The translations under genes were made by a program, and so were the position numbers. A stretch of 35,589 nt of DNA from Rickettsiales bacterium (GTDB taxonomy: Bacteria; Pseudomonadota; Alphaproteobacteria; UBA8366). The stretch is taken from NCBI GenBank assembly GCA_002724555.1, contig PBOZ01000007.1, positions 1 to 35,589 of the forward strand, given 5' to 3'. Below, in pieces: positions 16,320 through 24,423 of this stretch. Below the pieces are notes generated by a model. That model ran no database searches and was not told the DNA's origin. It saw only the letters and a program-made list of their open reading frames with translations. Position 1 is the stretch's first letter, and every line of letters starts with the position of its first letter.

Positions 16320-16903
16320 GATGACCCCTCGCTGTCACTTTCAACTTTTTCTTTCATTAACGACGCCGATTCAGATTCACCAAACATCTCCGGCGGCTCG
16401 ACCAAAACCCAGCCGGCATCCAAATCGATCTCCGGCACCACCTCTTTCGTAAACGGCAGGAGTACGTCGCCACTCCCATCCAACATAAATTCAATCATAT
16501 GGCCAGCGCCGAAGTCGTGGAGCGCTTTAACCATCCCGTAAGGTTTCCCGTCCGGCAGCACCGCGCTCAGACCGATGAGATCGGCATAATAAAACTCTTC
16601 GTCATCTTCAATCTGTGGCAACTGGTCTCGGCCAACAAAAAGTTCGACTCCGCGCAGCGCTTCCGCGGCATCACGGTCGCGCACACCTTCGACCTTGGCG
16701 AGCAAGACGCCTTTTGCCTTGCCGACGAACTGCAGGCAGTATTCGTTCCTGCCACTCACGTCCGTCAATGGCACATAAGCAGCAATGTCTTCGGGCGCGG
16801 CAGTGAAGCTCTTTACTCGAACCTGGCCGCGCACGCCGTGGGAGGCCGTTATCACACCGACGCACAACCTACGGCTCGATATATCGAGTGCCTCTTTCGT
16901 CAC
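16316..16903 (-). CDS. rimM: Ribosome maturation factor RimM
   Basis: 195 residues. The N-terminal RimM domain has GVITASHGVRGQVRVKSFT (about 17-35) and VEGVRDRDAAEALRGVELFV; the C-terminal PRC barrel has DLIGLSAVLPDGKPYGMV and LPFTKEVVPEIDL. RimM assists maturation of the 30S head and binds S19. Start codon is GTG at 16903, supported by GAGGCGG four bases upstream. The last 25 residues are an acidic, Ser/Glu-rich tail. It lies 13 bp after rpsP and overlaps trmD. Confidence 0.95.
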   Translation of the reverse strand: MTKEALDISSRRLCVGVITASHGVRGQVRVKSFTAAPEDIAAYVPLTDVSGRNEYCLQFVGKAKGVLLAKVEGVRDRDAAEALRGVELFVGRDQLPQIEDDEEFYYADLIGLSAVLPDGKPYGMVKALHDFGAGHMIEFMLDGSGDVLLPFTKEVVPEIDLDAGWVLVEPPEMFGESESASLMKEKVESDSEGSS

Positions 16904-16916
16904 AATCCGCCTCTAA

Positions 16917-17348
16917 CTAGCTTTCGTCTTTGGTTTGTTCCTCAGCCGGCGCTTCCTCGGCCGGCGCTTCCTCGGCCGGCGCTTCCTCGGCCGGCGCTTC
17001 GGTAGCGGCAGCAGCTTTCTCTTCGGCTTCCTTCAAACGTTCCTGCGCCTTCGCCTTAGGTTGATTCTTTTTCGTTTGCTCTGGAATTTCACGCTTTCCA
17101 ATGATGTCGGCCGTTCCAAGAAAGCGTGCAACACGATCAGACGGCTGCGCGCCAACCGACAACCAATGTTGGATGCGCTCAGTCTTCAATTCGATCCGCT
17201 CCGGATGCTCTTTTGGGAGCATCGGATTATAAGTACCGACCCGCTCGATAAACCGGCCATCCCGCGGCATACGAGAATCTGCTACAACGATCCGATAAAA
17301 GGGGCGTTTTTTAGCACCTCCACGCGCTAGTCTAATCTTCAAGGACAT
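16917..17348 (-). CDS. rpsP: 30S ribosomal protein S16 with repetitive acidic tail
   Basis: 143 residues; the S16 core ([21 protein letters not shown] through the [16 protein letters not shown] region) takes the first 85 or so, as in other bacteria. After it comes a Lys/Glu-rich helix and a tail of Ala-Pro-Glu repeats ([16 protein letters not shown], about 122-137). Extended Ala/Glu tails on S16 occur in alphaproteobacteria; their role is not known to me. The start is ATG 17348, where homology begins; a longer frame reaches into the ffh gene. It lies 49 bp after ffh. S16 is needed for 30S assembly. Confidence 0.96.
   Translation of the reverse strand: MSLKIRLARGGAKKRPFYRIVVADSRMPRDGRFIERVGTYNPMLPKEHPERIELKTERIQHWLSVGAQPSDRVARFLGTADIIGKREIPEQTKKNQPKAKAQERLKEAEEKAAAATEAPAEEAPAEEAPAEEAPAEEQTKDES
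16938..17001 (-). repeat. 15-bp tandem repeat inside rpsP
   Basis: On the plus strand the unit GCTTCCTCGGCCGGC (15 bp) is repeated about four times, the outer copies being imperfect. It encodes the five-residue unit AEEAP in the S16 tail. Because the unit is a multiple of three, gain or loss of copies would change tail length but keep the frame. Confidence 0.8.
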
Positions 17349-17397
17349 ATGGTCGTTTCTCCAACTTAAGTTAAACGTTTTGAGTAGAGCCGGTTCT

Positions 17398-18771
17398 CTA
17401 GCTGAAGCCAGGTGGAAGACCACCTTGCGGCATGCCGGGGAGTCCATGGCGCATCATACCCTTATTCCCCATTTTCCCGACTTTTTTCATCATCTTGTTC
17501 ATCATCTGAAACTGCTTTAGCAGCTTGTTAACATCCTGAACCGACGTACCTGACCCAGCTGCGATCCGACGTTTACGGGAGGCCTGTATAAGTTTCGGAC
17601 GAGTACGTTCATTCTGTGTCATCGAAGAAATAATCGCGCGTTGACGTCGGACCATCGTCTCGTCAAGGTTTGCCTCAGCCATCTGCTTCTGAGCCTTAGC
17701 GACGCCCGGCAACATGCCCATTATACCGCCAAGGCCGCCCATCTTCTGCAACTGATCCAACTGATCGGCGAGATCATCGAGATCCATATCACCTTTTTTT
17801 AGCTTTTTTGCGAGTTTCTCTGCATTTTCCGTCTCAACAGTTTCGGAAACCTTTTCAACCAGGCTAACGACATCGCCCATCCCAAGAATTCGGTTCGCGA
17901 TCCGGTCCGGGTGAAATGGCTCGAATTCATCAAGCTTTTCACCAACACCAATCATCTTTATCGGACAACCAGTAACTGCCCGCATCGACAAGGCGGCGCC
18001 CCCGCGCGCATCGCCATCAACACGTGTCAGAACAATGCCCGTCAGCCCAACGCGTTCGTTAAAATTCTGCGCGACGTTTACCGCGTCCTGACCTGTCATA
18101 GCATCAGCCACAAGCAAAACTTCGTGCGGTTCGCTGACACTGCGGACTGCGGCAACTTCATCCATCAACATCTCATCAACGTGAAGTCGGCCCGCTGTAT
18201 CGAGAATGACTACATCATAACCACCAAGGCGTCCGGCCTGCATGGCGCGTTTCGCAATATCGACGGGTTGCTGGCCATCAACAACTGGCAGCGTGACGAC
18301 TTCAGCCTGTTCACCCAAAATCGCCAATTGCTGCTGCGCAGCCGGCCGATAAACATCCAACGACGCCATCAAAACTTTCTGTTTGTCCCGAGTTTTTAAA
18401 CGTAACCCTAACTTAGCTGCGGAGGTCGTCTTTCCAGAACCTTGCAATCCAACAAGAAGGATGGCTACTGGGGGGGGTGCCGCCAAACTTATGCCAGCCT
18501 CTTCATCATCCCCCAATATGGCGACTAATTCGTCATGGACAATCTTAACGACCATCTGACCCGGCGTAACAGACCGCAAGACCTCGCGCCCGCATGCTGC
18601 CGGCTTAACCTTTGCGATGAAGTCACGGACAACTGGAAGTGCCACGTCAGCTTCCAGCATCGCCACACGAATCTCTCGCATCGCTTCATCGACGTCCTGC
18701 TCTTTCAAGACCCCGCGGCGTGTGAGGCTATCGAAAATACCTCCAAGGCGATCACTCAGCGCATCAAACAT
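17398..18771 (-). CDS. ffh: Signal recognition particle protein Ffh
   Basis: 457 residues. N domain at the start ([16 protein letters not shown]), then the SRP GTPase: P-loop GLQGSGKTT (108-116), [21 protein letters not shown] and [10 protein letters not shown]. The Met-rich M domain that binds 4.5S RNA and signal sequences is at the end ([18 protein letters not shown] region). With 4.5S RNA it brings nascent membrane proteins to FtsY, whose gene is only 2.4 kb beyond on the other strand. ATG 18771 is chosen as the usual MFD start; an upstream in-frame ATG at 18804 adds 11 residues of no homology. It heads the long minus-strand series. Confidence 0.97.
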   Translation of the reverse strand: MFDALSDRLGGIFDSLTRRGVLKEQDVDEAMREIRVAMLEADVALPVVRDFIAKVKPAACGREVLRSVTPGQMVVKIVHDELVAILGDDEEAGISLAAPPPVAILLVGLQGSGKTTSAAKLGLRLKTRDKQKVLMASLDVYRPAAQQQLAILGEQAEVVTLPVVDGQQPVDIAKRAMQAGRLGGYDVVILDTAGRLHVDEMLMDEVAAVRSVSEPHEVLLVADAMTGQDAVNVAQNFNERVGLTGIVLTRVDGDARGGAALSMRAVTGCPIKMIGVGEKLDEFEPFHPDRIANRILGMGDVVSLVEKVSETVETENAEKLAKKLKKGDMDLDDLADQLDQLQKMGGLGGIMGMLPGVAKAQKQMAEANLDETMVRRQRAIISSMTQNERTRPKLIQASRKRRIAAGSGTSVQDVNKLLKQFQMMNKMMKKVGKMGNKGMMRHGLPGMPQGGLPPGFS

Positions 18772-19084
18772 CTTATCCACACTCAACAAACAGTAAAACG
18801 CCAACAGCGCCAGTGCGCGAAAACTCGCGGACTGGCGGGGCCCCTTAGGGCCGGGAAATTAGCGTTCCCAGGAAATTAACACCGGCTACTACGCCTGTGC
18901 GGCAACCAAGTCAAGCGTCGCTTAGGGATCCCTGGTTAAAAATGCACGTACTATTATGACGCCTATTGCAAATAATTTAGAAAGTTGTTTAACGCAACCA
19001 ATCTCGCAAACCGGTAGACAGCACGCCCTCCCACCCCCTATAAGGCTCTCAAAAATACTGATTTGTGCGCGGAGCGTGATTGCA
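18772..19084. other. 313-bp divergent intergenic region, ffh / dapF
   Basis: Promoter region of two essential divergent gene series. A plausible ffh promoter is listed separately. On the dapF side no clean -35/-10 pair was found, though AT-rich sequence at about 18940-19010 would suit one. The part next to ffh is GC-rich (GGGGCCCC and CCCTAAGGGG-like runs). No small ORF is convincing. Confidence 0.4.
18886..18914 (-). promoter_or_regulatory. Candidate sigma70-type promoter of ffh
   Basis: On the minus strand TTGACT (18909-18914) is followed after exactly 17 bp by TAGTAG (18886-18891). The -35 is near consensus, the -10 is weak. It would give a leader of about 110 nt before the ffh ATG. Confidence 0.35.
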
Positions 19085-19915
19085 ATGTCGATGGTACCTT
19101 TTACGAAGATGCACGGCGCGGGGAACGACTTCGTCGTGATAGATCAGCGGGCGCATCAATTAAACTTATCAGCAAAAACATTTGCGGTTATTGCCGACCG
19201 TCACCGCGGAATTGGTTGTGACCAAATAATTTCAATTGAATCGTCACAAAATGGCGCTGATGTCCGCTTCAGATTCCATAACGCGGACGGCAGCGAAGCT
19301 GGTACCTGCGGCAATGGCGCACGCTGCGCCGCATCGAAGGTAATGGATGAAGACGGAACCAGCACACTTTCCATCGAAACACATTCTGCTATCCTTAGTG
19401 CCGAACGGGCGGCTAGCGGCGAAATAACCATCGATATGGGGCCCGCCCATTTGGATTGGAAAAATATTCCACTCTCAAAAGCGATTAAAACCTGCAGTCT
19501 GCCGTCCTTAATCGACGGGTTAGCCGCACCGATCGCTGTTGGCATTGGCAATCCGCACTGTGTTTTCTTTGTCGATGACGCGGAAGCAATCGAAATTGAA
19601 TTACATGGACCCATTATTGAACATCATCCGCTGTTTCCAGAACGGACGAATGTCGAATTTGTTTCACTTCTTGATGGTAACCGCATGCGCCTCCGGGTAT
19701 GGGAGCGCGGTGTTGGCGTTACACTCGCCTGCGGCAGTGGCGTCTGTGCCGTTGTGGTGGCGGCGATCCGGCGGAGATTAATCAAGGGACGGTCCGCCGA
19801 AATTGTCGCTGATGGCGGCATACTCTCGGCATCCTGGCGCGAAGACGGTAATGTGCTGCTCACCGGACCGGTCGCGACAAGCTTTCTCGGCACTTTTGGA
19901 ACCAGTCTTATATAA
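19085..19915 (+). CDS. dapF: Diaminopimelate epimerase
   Basis: 276 residues, the family norm. The two catalytic cysteines are Cys75 (GTCGNGARC) and Cys216 (ACGSGVCA), and it opens FTKMHGAGNDFVVID. It converts LL- to meso-diaminopimelate for lysine and peptidoglycan synthesis. ATG 19085 is chosen because the homology begins there and GGAG lies upstream; a longer frame from 18956 adds 43 residues without homology. Its TAA overlaps the mtaB start by one base (TAATG). Confidence 0.97.
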   Translation: MSMVPFTKMHGAGNDFVVIDQRAHQLNLSAKTFAVIADRHRGIGCDQIISIESSQNGADVRFRFHNADGSEAGTCGNGARCAASKVMDEDGTSTLSIETHSAILSAERAASGEITIDMGPAHLDWKNIPLSKAIKTCSLPSLIDGLAAPIAVGIGNPHCVFFVDDAEAIEIELHGPIIEHHPLFPERTNVEFVSLLDGNRMRLRVWERGVGVTLACGSGVCAVVVAAIRRRLIKGRSAEIVADGGILSASWREDGNVLLTGPVATSFLGTFGTSLI

Positions 19916-21174
19916 TGAAACGCAAGCCGCAAATTTTTACCTTTGGCTGTCGGCTAAATGCCTATGAATCTGAGGTAATACGCAGCAACCTTTTGAATAC
20001 ACCAGCAGAAGATATGGTGGTGATCAACACATGCTCAGTCACCCATGAGGCGGAACGACAGGCCCGACAGGCCATCCGGCGCGCTCGGCGAGACAATCCT
20101 TCAGCAGAAATCATTGTCACCGGCTGCGCAGCGCAAGTAGATCCAGCTTCTTTTGCCGGAATGCCGGAAGTCGATCGTGTTTTGGGAAATATTGAAAAAC
20201 TTCACCTCGCGAGCTACAGATCTGCGGAACCGGTCCTCGTTAATAATATTATGTCTATCCGCGAGACTGCCGGCCACCTCTTACAGGGTTTCGAGGACCG
20301 TGCCCGTGCCATCGTCCAGGTTCAGCAAGGCTGCGATCACCGCTGCACGTTCTGCATTATCCCGTTTGGCCGCGGCAACAGCCGTTCCGTGCCGATTGGA
20401 CAGGTCGTTACACAGGTACGCCAACTAGTGGAGAACGGTTATGTGGAAATTGTCTTAAGCGGAGTTGACATCTCCTCTTATGGGGATGACTTGCCCGGAC
20501 AACCTAGCCTAGGTCAAATGATCCGCCGCTTGCTCGCACAACTGCCTGAACTGAGGCGATTGCGAATTTCATCAATTGACTGCATCGAGATCGACGACGA
20601 CCTAAAGAGGGTCATCGCTGAAGAAGAACGGCTGATGCCGCATCTGCATCTCTCCTTGCAATCGGGTGACAATATGATTTTAAAACGTATGAAACGGCGG
20701 CACAGCCGCCAAGATGCTGTGCACCTCTGCGACGAGCTGCGGTCCTTGCGGCCAGATATAGTCTTTGGTGCCGATCTGATCGCCGGATTTCCGACCGAAA
20801 CCGATAAGATGTTTCGAAAGAGTTTAACTTTGATCGAAGATTGTGGTCTTACATGGCTACATGTCTTCCCATATTCCGAGCGCAGCGGAACACCTGCGGC
20901 GAAAATGCCACCCATCGACAAAACAGTTCGAAAGGCCCGTGCAGCCAGCTTGCGTGATGCTGGCGCTGGGGCAGTCCGCAATTACCTTGAAAGCCGCATA
21001 GGGCAAATAGAAGCGGTCCTGATTGAGAAATCAAATTTTGGGCGGACTGCTCATTTCGCACCTATCCACGTTAGCGGGGATATTATGCCTGGAAAAATTG
21101 TGATGGCTCGCGTTACGAGTATCAATAAAAATAAAACGCTTCAGGCAACAGCCATACACCGAGACACCGCATGA
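19915..21174 (+). CDS. mtaB: tRNA N6-threonylcarbamoyladenosine methylthiotransferase
   Basis: 419 residues with the three-part methylthiotransferase layout. The N-terminal UPF0004 domain has cluster ligands Cys12 (FGCRLNAYESE), Cys40 (NTCSVT) and Cys71 (TGCAAQ). The radical-SAM motif is CDHRCTFC (Cys140, 144, 147). A C-terminal TRAM domain follows (ending VMARVTSINKN). The GCRLNAYESE start marks the MtaB branch rather than MiaB or RimO. It adds a methylthio group to t6A37 of tRNAs reading ANN codons. It overlaps dapF by one base and ftsY by four. Confidence 0.93.
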   Translation: MKRKPQIFTFGCRLNAYESEVIRSNLLNTPAEDMVVINTCSVTHEAERQARQAIRRARRDNPSAEIIVTGCAAQVDPASFAGMPEVDRVLGNIEKLHLASYRSAEPVLVNNIMSIRETAGHLLQGFEDRARAIVQVQQGCDHRCTFCIIPFGRGNSRSVPIGQVVTQVRQLVENGYVEIVLSGVDISSYGDDLPGQPSLGQMIRRLLAQLPELRRLRISSIDCIEIDDDLKRVIAEEERLMPHLHLSLQSGDNMILKRMKRRHSRQDAVHLCDELRSLRPDIVFGADLIAGFPTETDKMFRKSLTLIEDCGLTWLHVFPYSERSGTPAAKMPPIDKTVRKARAASLRDAGAGAVRNYLESRIGQIEAVLIEKSNFGRTAHFAPIHVSGDIMPGKIVMARVTSINKNKTLQATAIHRDTA

Positions 21175-22106
21175 ACGGCGGCTGGCTTTCCCGACTTAAA
21201 TCGGGCCTTTCAAAATCCTCGCTGCGTCTTGTTGATGGGATTGCTGGCGTCTTCAAGCGGCGTCGCCTAGACGCGGCGGCTATTGAGGGACTTGAAGATA
21301 TTTTGGTTATGGCAGATCTAGGCCCAGCAACTGCCGCGCGGCTGGCAGGGCAGCTGGCGGCCCGACGTATCGAAAGAGACGTCGAAGCGGACGAAGTACG
21401 CGAAATGTTAGCCAACGATATTACCACAATTTTGGAACCGGTGGCAGAACCCCTGCTTATCGGCGATAACAAGCCACACATCGTGCTGGTCGTTGGCGTG
21501 AATGGTACCGGTAAGACAACAACTATTGGGAAATTGGCAAAACAACTTGTCGACGAAGGTCGCTCGGTTCTTCTAGCGGCGGGCGATACGTTCCGAGCCG
21601 CTGCGATTGAGCAACTAGGCGTCTGGGGAGCGCGCGCCGGTTGCCGCATAATTGCCCGTGAGGCCGGCAGCGACCCCTCGGGTTTGGTATACGAGTCGAT
21701 AGAGCAAGCGCGTATATCAAATGTTGACGTTCTCCTGATTGATACAGCCGGACGCCTCCACAATAAAGCCGACCTTATGGCGGAGCTCGAAAAAATTCAG
21801 CGCGTTATTGCCAAGTTAGATCCGGCAGCGCCGCACGAAGTACTCATGGTTCTCGACGCTACGACAGGTCAAAACGCCATCGCACAAGTCGAGACGTTCC
21901 AGAAGATGATATCGATTACCGGCCTAGTGGTCACAAAGCTCGACGGCACAGCGAAAGGCGGTGTGTTAGTCGCGCTAGCGGACCGGTTCGAATTACCGGT
22001 CCGCGCCATTGGCGTCGGTGAAGGAGTGGAAGACCTCCGCGCCTTCTCAGCTCGTGATTTCGCCCTCAATCTCATGGGAGTGGACACTGATAGGCCGGCA
22101 GCTTAG
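21171..22106 (+). CDS. ftsY: Signal recognition particle receptor FtsY
   Basis: 311 residues, consisting of the NG core only. The N domain is at about 10-95, and the GTPase has P-loop GVNGTGKTTT (109-118), GDTFRAAA (138-145), DTAGRLHNK (191-199) and TKLDGTAKGG (255-264). The long acidic A domain of E. coli FtsY is missing, as in many alphaproteobacteria, so membrane binding would rely on the short basic N-terminal helix (SRLKSGLSKSSLRL). It is the partner of Ffh. The start overlaps the mtaB stop (ATGA), ending the dapF-mtaB-ftsY operon. Confidence 0.97.
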   Translation: MNGGWLSRLKSGLSKSSLRLVDGIAGVFKRRRLDAAAIEGLEDILVMADLGPATAARLAGQLAARRIERDVEADEVREMLANDITTILEPVAEPLLIGDNKPHIVLVVGVNGTGKTTTIGKLAKQLVDEGRSVLLAAGDTFRAAAIEQLGVWGARAGCRIIAREAGSDPSGLVYESIEQARISNVDVLLIDTAGRLHNKADLMAELEKIQRVIAKLDPAAPHEVLMVLDATTGQNAIAQVETFQKMISITGLVVTKLDGTAKGGVLVALADRFELPVRAIGVGEGVEDLRAFSARDFALNLMGVDTDRPAA

Positions 22107-22446
22107 GCAGCAATCGCGAGATTAGCTTAACAATTCTTCTTACCCAGGTCGTACCAATGTGAAAGTTTCCTACCTATCGATTTCAAGTAGCCAGAACGAA
22201 TCTTATCAATTCCAGAAAGTCTCACGTCATCGTAGGCAAAGTAGCGGTTTAAGCATCCCAGGACCACAATCGCACAGAGCAAGCTCGCCTCACATAAACA
22301 AGCATTCTCTGCCAACATAAGGGTCTACTATTAAAATAACACCCCGCAGCTACTCTAATTAAATTCGACCCATACGCGCCAGCAGATTCAGAAAATTAGC
22401 GTCATTTAGTTGAACCTTATACACACAGTGTAAACCAATTTTCCGA
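22107..22446. other. 340-bp gap after ftsY, no firm gene
   Basis: No terminator-like hairpin with a T-run follows ftsY. The stretch is AT-rich. A minus-strand frame at 22127-22318 (63 aa, with a hydrophobic stretch LLCAIVVLGCL) has no ribosome binding site and uses many rare-looking codons (AGA, AGG, TTA, ATA), so it is not called as a gene. Confidence 0.4.
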
Positions 22447-22692
22447 TCAAACGAGTATATTGAGATAATAGCCCGGCGGAACATCGGTACGCGGCCCATT
22501 TGTATCTGCCGCAAGCAGCTGCGCCAAGCGATCAATCGCCGCTTCAATATCCGTGGAGTCGGCAAAATAGCGTCGCCTGCCACTAGGCGATGGTGAATTT
22601 ATTGGGCGCGTGTTTTGTTCGCGCGGGCTCGCCTGCCCAATTTCGCCTATAGCGGTCCCGGCAGGCGGAATTCTGGATCCTTCCGAAGACAT
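22447..22692 (-). CDS. Probable 81-aa unknown protein
   Basis: 81 residues. The first half is Pro/Ser/Gly-rich and looks disordered (IPPAGTAIGEIGQASPRE), the second half has an amphipathic helix (DIEAAIDRLAQLLAAD) and ends DVPPGYYLNILV. GC-rich third positions in the second half resemble those of the neighbouring real genes. AGGA lies about 12 bases before the ATG, which is far. No family is recognised; it is isolated between ftsY and yciB on the opposite strand. Confidence 0.5.
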   Translation of the reverse strand: MSSEGSRIPPAGTAIGEIGQASPREQNTRPINSPSPSGRRRYFADSTDIEAAIDRLAQLLAADTNGPRTDVPPGYYLNILV

Positions 22693-23023
22693 ATGAGAGA
22701 TTAATCCTAAAGCTGGTCATGCCGCAATAGCCGTTAAAAGGGCATCTCTCGGTTCGCCCACTCACATGACATTTCCGTTGAACAAATAAAGCCAAATGAA
22801 ACTGGTTTATCCTGCGCCGTAGTTAGTTAATTGACGCAATCTATAACCTTCTGGCAAAAGCCTCTATGTATGGCAATGTTCTTTTCGTAGTCATTCTCCA
22901 AGAGGCCCATCGGCATTAGCCTGCAATCGCTTGGCTTTTGATTAACACTCGCGCCACTTATCTATGTGTCTTAGAAATATCGAAGACTTTTAATTCCACC
23001 ACGGAATAAAATATAAAAACACC
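22693..23023. other. 331-bp AT-rich region upstream of yciB
   Basis: This region should contain the yciB promoter and that of the 81-aa gene. No clean promoter pair, hairpin or RNA gene was seen. A 29-codon minus-strand ORF (22827-22916, MPMGLLENDYEKN at its start) has only a weak AGG upstream and is not called. Confidence 0.4.
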
Positions 23024-23605
23024 ATGAATCACACACCACGCCCTTGGCTGAAACCACTGGTCGACTTCGGCCCTTTAGCAGTATTTCTTTTGCTCTACTG
23101 GCAATACAATCTATTCACCGCGACCGGCGGCCTCATGTTAGCAGTGACACTAGGCCTTGCACTTTCCTATAGCCTAGAACGCACGGTGCCGATTATGCCA
23201 CTGGTTACGGCCGGCCTCGTTCTAGTCTTCGGGGGATTGACCTTGTGGTTGGATGACGAGCGCTTCATCAAGATGAAGCCGACGATCGTCCAAGGCCTCT
23301 TTGCTATAGTGATGTTTGGGGGGCTCCTCTTCAACCGTCCCGTCCTTAAACCACTGTTCGGCCAAGCTTGGCAGCTAAACGACGAAGGTTGGCGAAAACT
23401 GACATATAGATTTGGCGTATTCTTCCTCGTCTCCGGCATCCTGAACGAAATCGTATGGCGTACGCAAAGCACGGATATTTGGGTAAACTTTAAGGTTTTC
23501 GGCCTGATGGGCCTCACCCTCGTGTTTATAATGACCCAGGTGCCAATGATCCAAAGGTATCAGATTGCCCCAGAGGAGGACGAAAGCGGCGAGAACAAAA
23601 ACTAA
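23024..23605 (+). CDS. yciB: Inner-membrane septation protein A (YciB/IspZ)
   Basis: 193 residues with five or six hydrophobic segments (for example FGPLAVFLLLYW, GLMLAVTLGLALSY, MPLVTAGLVLVFGGL, GLFAIVMFGGLLF and FGLMGLTLVFIMT). Family motifs are VDFGPLAVFLLLY at the start, FGGLTLWLDDERFIKMKPT (68-86), and WRTQSTDIWVNFKVFG. It is an inner-membrane protein linked to cell division and envelope synthesis. It ends tail to tail with the Nudix gene, overlapping by four bases, so no terminator fits between them. Its place after ftsY is typical of alphaproteobacteria. Confidence 0.93.
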   Translation: MNHTPRPWLKPLVDFGPLAVFLLLYWQYNLFTATGGLMLAVTLGLALSYSLERTVPIMPLVTAGLVLVFGGLTLWLDDERFIKMKPTIVQGLFAIVMFGGLLFNRPVLKPLFGQAWQLNDEGWRKLTYRFGVFFLVSGILNEIVWRTQSTDIWVNFKVFGLMGLTLVFIMTQVPMIQRYQIAPEEDESGENKN

Positions 23606-24153
23606 AAGCTCCCAAAATCACCTTGGGGATTACTGTGTGGTGCAAATTCCTTGATGCCTTCGACGGCCCGATAGTGATTGAGCGCCCAATGAACCGACGG
23701 AAAAGCTATATCGTCCCAAGGAATGTTGTCCCAAGCAAAAAGGGCAACCTCCTGAGTTTCTTCACCGACACCAAAATCCGGTTCCGATAAACTCGCTCGA
23801 TAGATAATTTGTACCTGGCTTATACGCGGTACGTTATAGATTCCTAGAACTCGATCGATATCGATCTCTGCACAGACTTCCTCACGGGCTTCGCGCCGCG
23901 CACCGTCCACAACAGTTTCATTTAGCTCGAGATAGCCCGCCGGTATGGTCCAATAGCCTCGGCGGGGATTGATATCACGCCTGCACAAAAGAATTTTTTT
24001 ATCATAGCCAACGACCGAGCCGACAACGATTTTGGGGTTCTCATAATTAATGAAGCCACAATCTGGGCAGACTAATCTTTCGCGATTGTCGCCCTCCGGA
24101 ATTTCAAGGACGCGGGGGCCGCCTTCAGCTGTAATGTCAGATGCAGGTGTCAT
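23602..24153 (-). CDS. Nudix hydrolase with N-terminal zinc ribbon
   Basis: 183 residues. A zinc-ribbon-like segment (LVCPDCGFINYENPK, Cys29 and Cys32) is followed by the Nudix domain with GYWTIPAGYLE and the Nudix box at 73-95. The box is G-x5-E-x7-REAREEVC: the metal-binding glutamates are all there, but the usual Gly of the motif is Cys94. It should hydrolyse a nucleoside diphosphate linked to another group (NADH, ADP-ribose or similar) with magnesium; the substrate cannot be told. ATG 24153 is chosen as the start of the conserved part; a frame from 24198 adds 15 residues. It lies downstream of pgk and a small ORF in the same direction. Confidence 0.85.
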   Translation of the reverse strand: MTPASDITAEGGPRVLEIPEGDNRERLVCPDCGFINYENPKIVVGSVVGYDKKILLCRRDINPRRGYWTIPAGYLELNETVVDGARREAREEVCAEIDIDRVLGIYNVPRISQVQIIYRASLSEPDFGVGEETQEVALFAWDNIPWDDIAFPSVHWALNHYRAVEGIKEFAPHSNPQGDFGSF

Positions 24154-24170
24154 ATTGCGAAGTCGACCCT

Positions 24171-24389
24171 CTAAGTTGCACGTAGCGGCGCATAGCACAT
24201 GGTGAAACCCACTTGGGTATCTTTAGTCTCAGCTAGTGCCAGGTGATACTTTCCAGGCGGCACTTCAGTTTTCACCTGACGACATGCGAAATAAACCACA
24301 GATCTCGGCTCCGGAATTTCTGATGGACCTATGTTGGGACCTATACCTGAGAAGGAGACAAACATAATAACTTTAATAATTTTCGCCAC
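24171..24389 (-). CDS. Possible 72-aa unknown protein between pgk and the Nudix gene
   Basis: GTG at 24389 opens a frame with a hydrophobic start (KIIKVIMFVSFSGIG) and a polar rest with two cysteine-containing strands (YFACRQVKTEVPPGKYHLAL, GFTMCYAP). It could be a small exported protein, but the hydrophobic stretch is short and no ribosome binding site is seen. It fits the same-strand gap, 34 bp after pgk and 17 bp before the Nudix gene. The product is unknown. Confidence 0.35.
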   Translation of the reverse strand: MAKIIKVIMFVSFSGIGPNIGPSEIPEPRSVVYFACRQVKTEVPPGKYHLALAETKDTQVGFTMCYAPLRAT

Positions 24390-24423
24390 GTTCAGATACT
24401 AACGCGAAAAGGGGGCCAATTTG

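Noticed and set aside
22127-22318. 63-aa minus-strand ORF with a hydrophobic stretch after ftsY
   Set aside because: No ribosome binding site, many rare-looking codons, and no recognisable domain; likely chance in an AT-rich gap.
22827-22916. 29-codon minus-strand ORF upstream of yciB that reads fairly protein-like
   Set aside because: Too short to judge, and only a weak AGG precedes the ATG.
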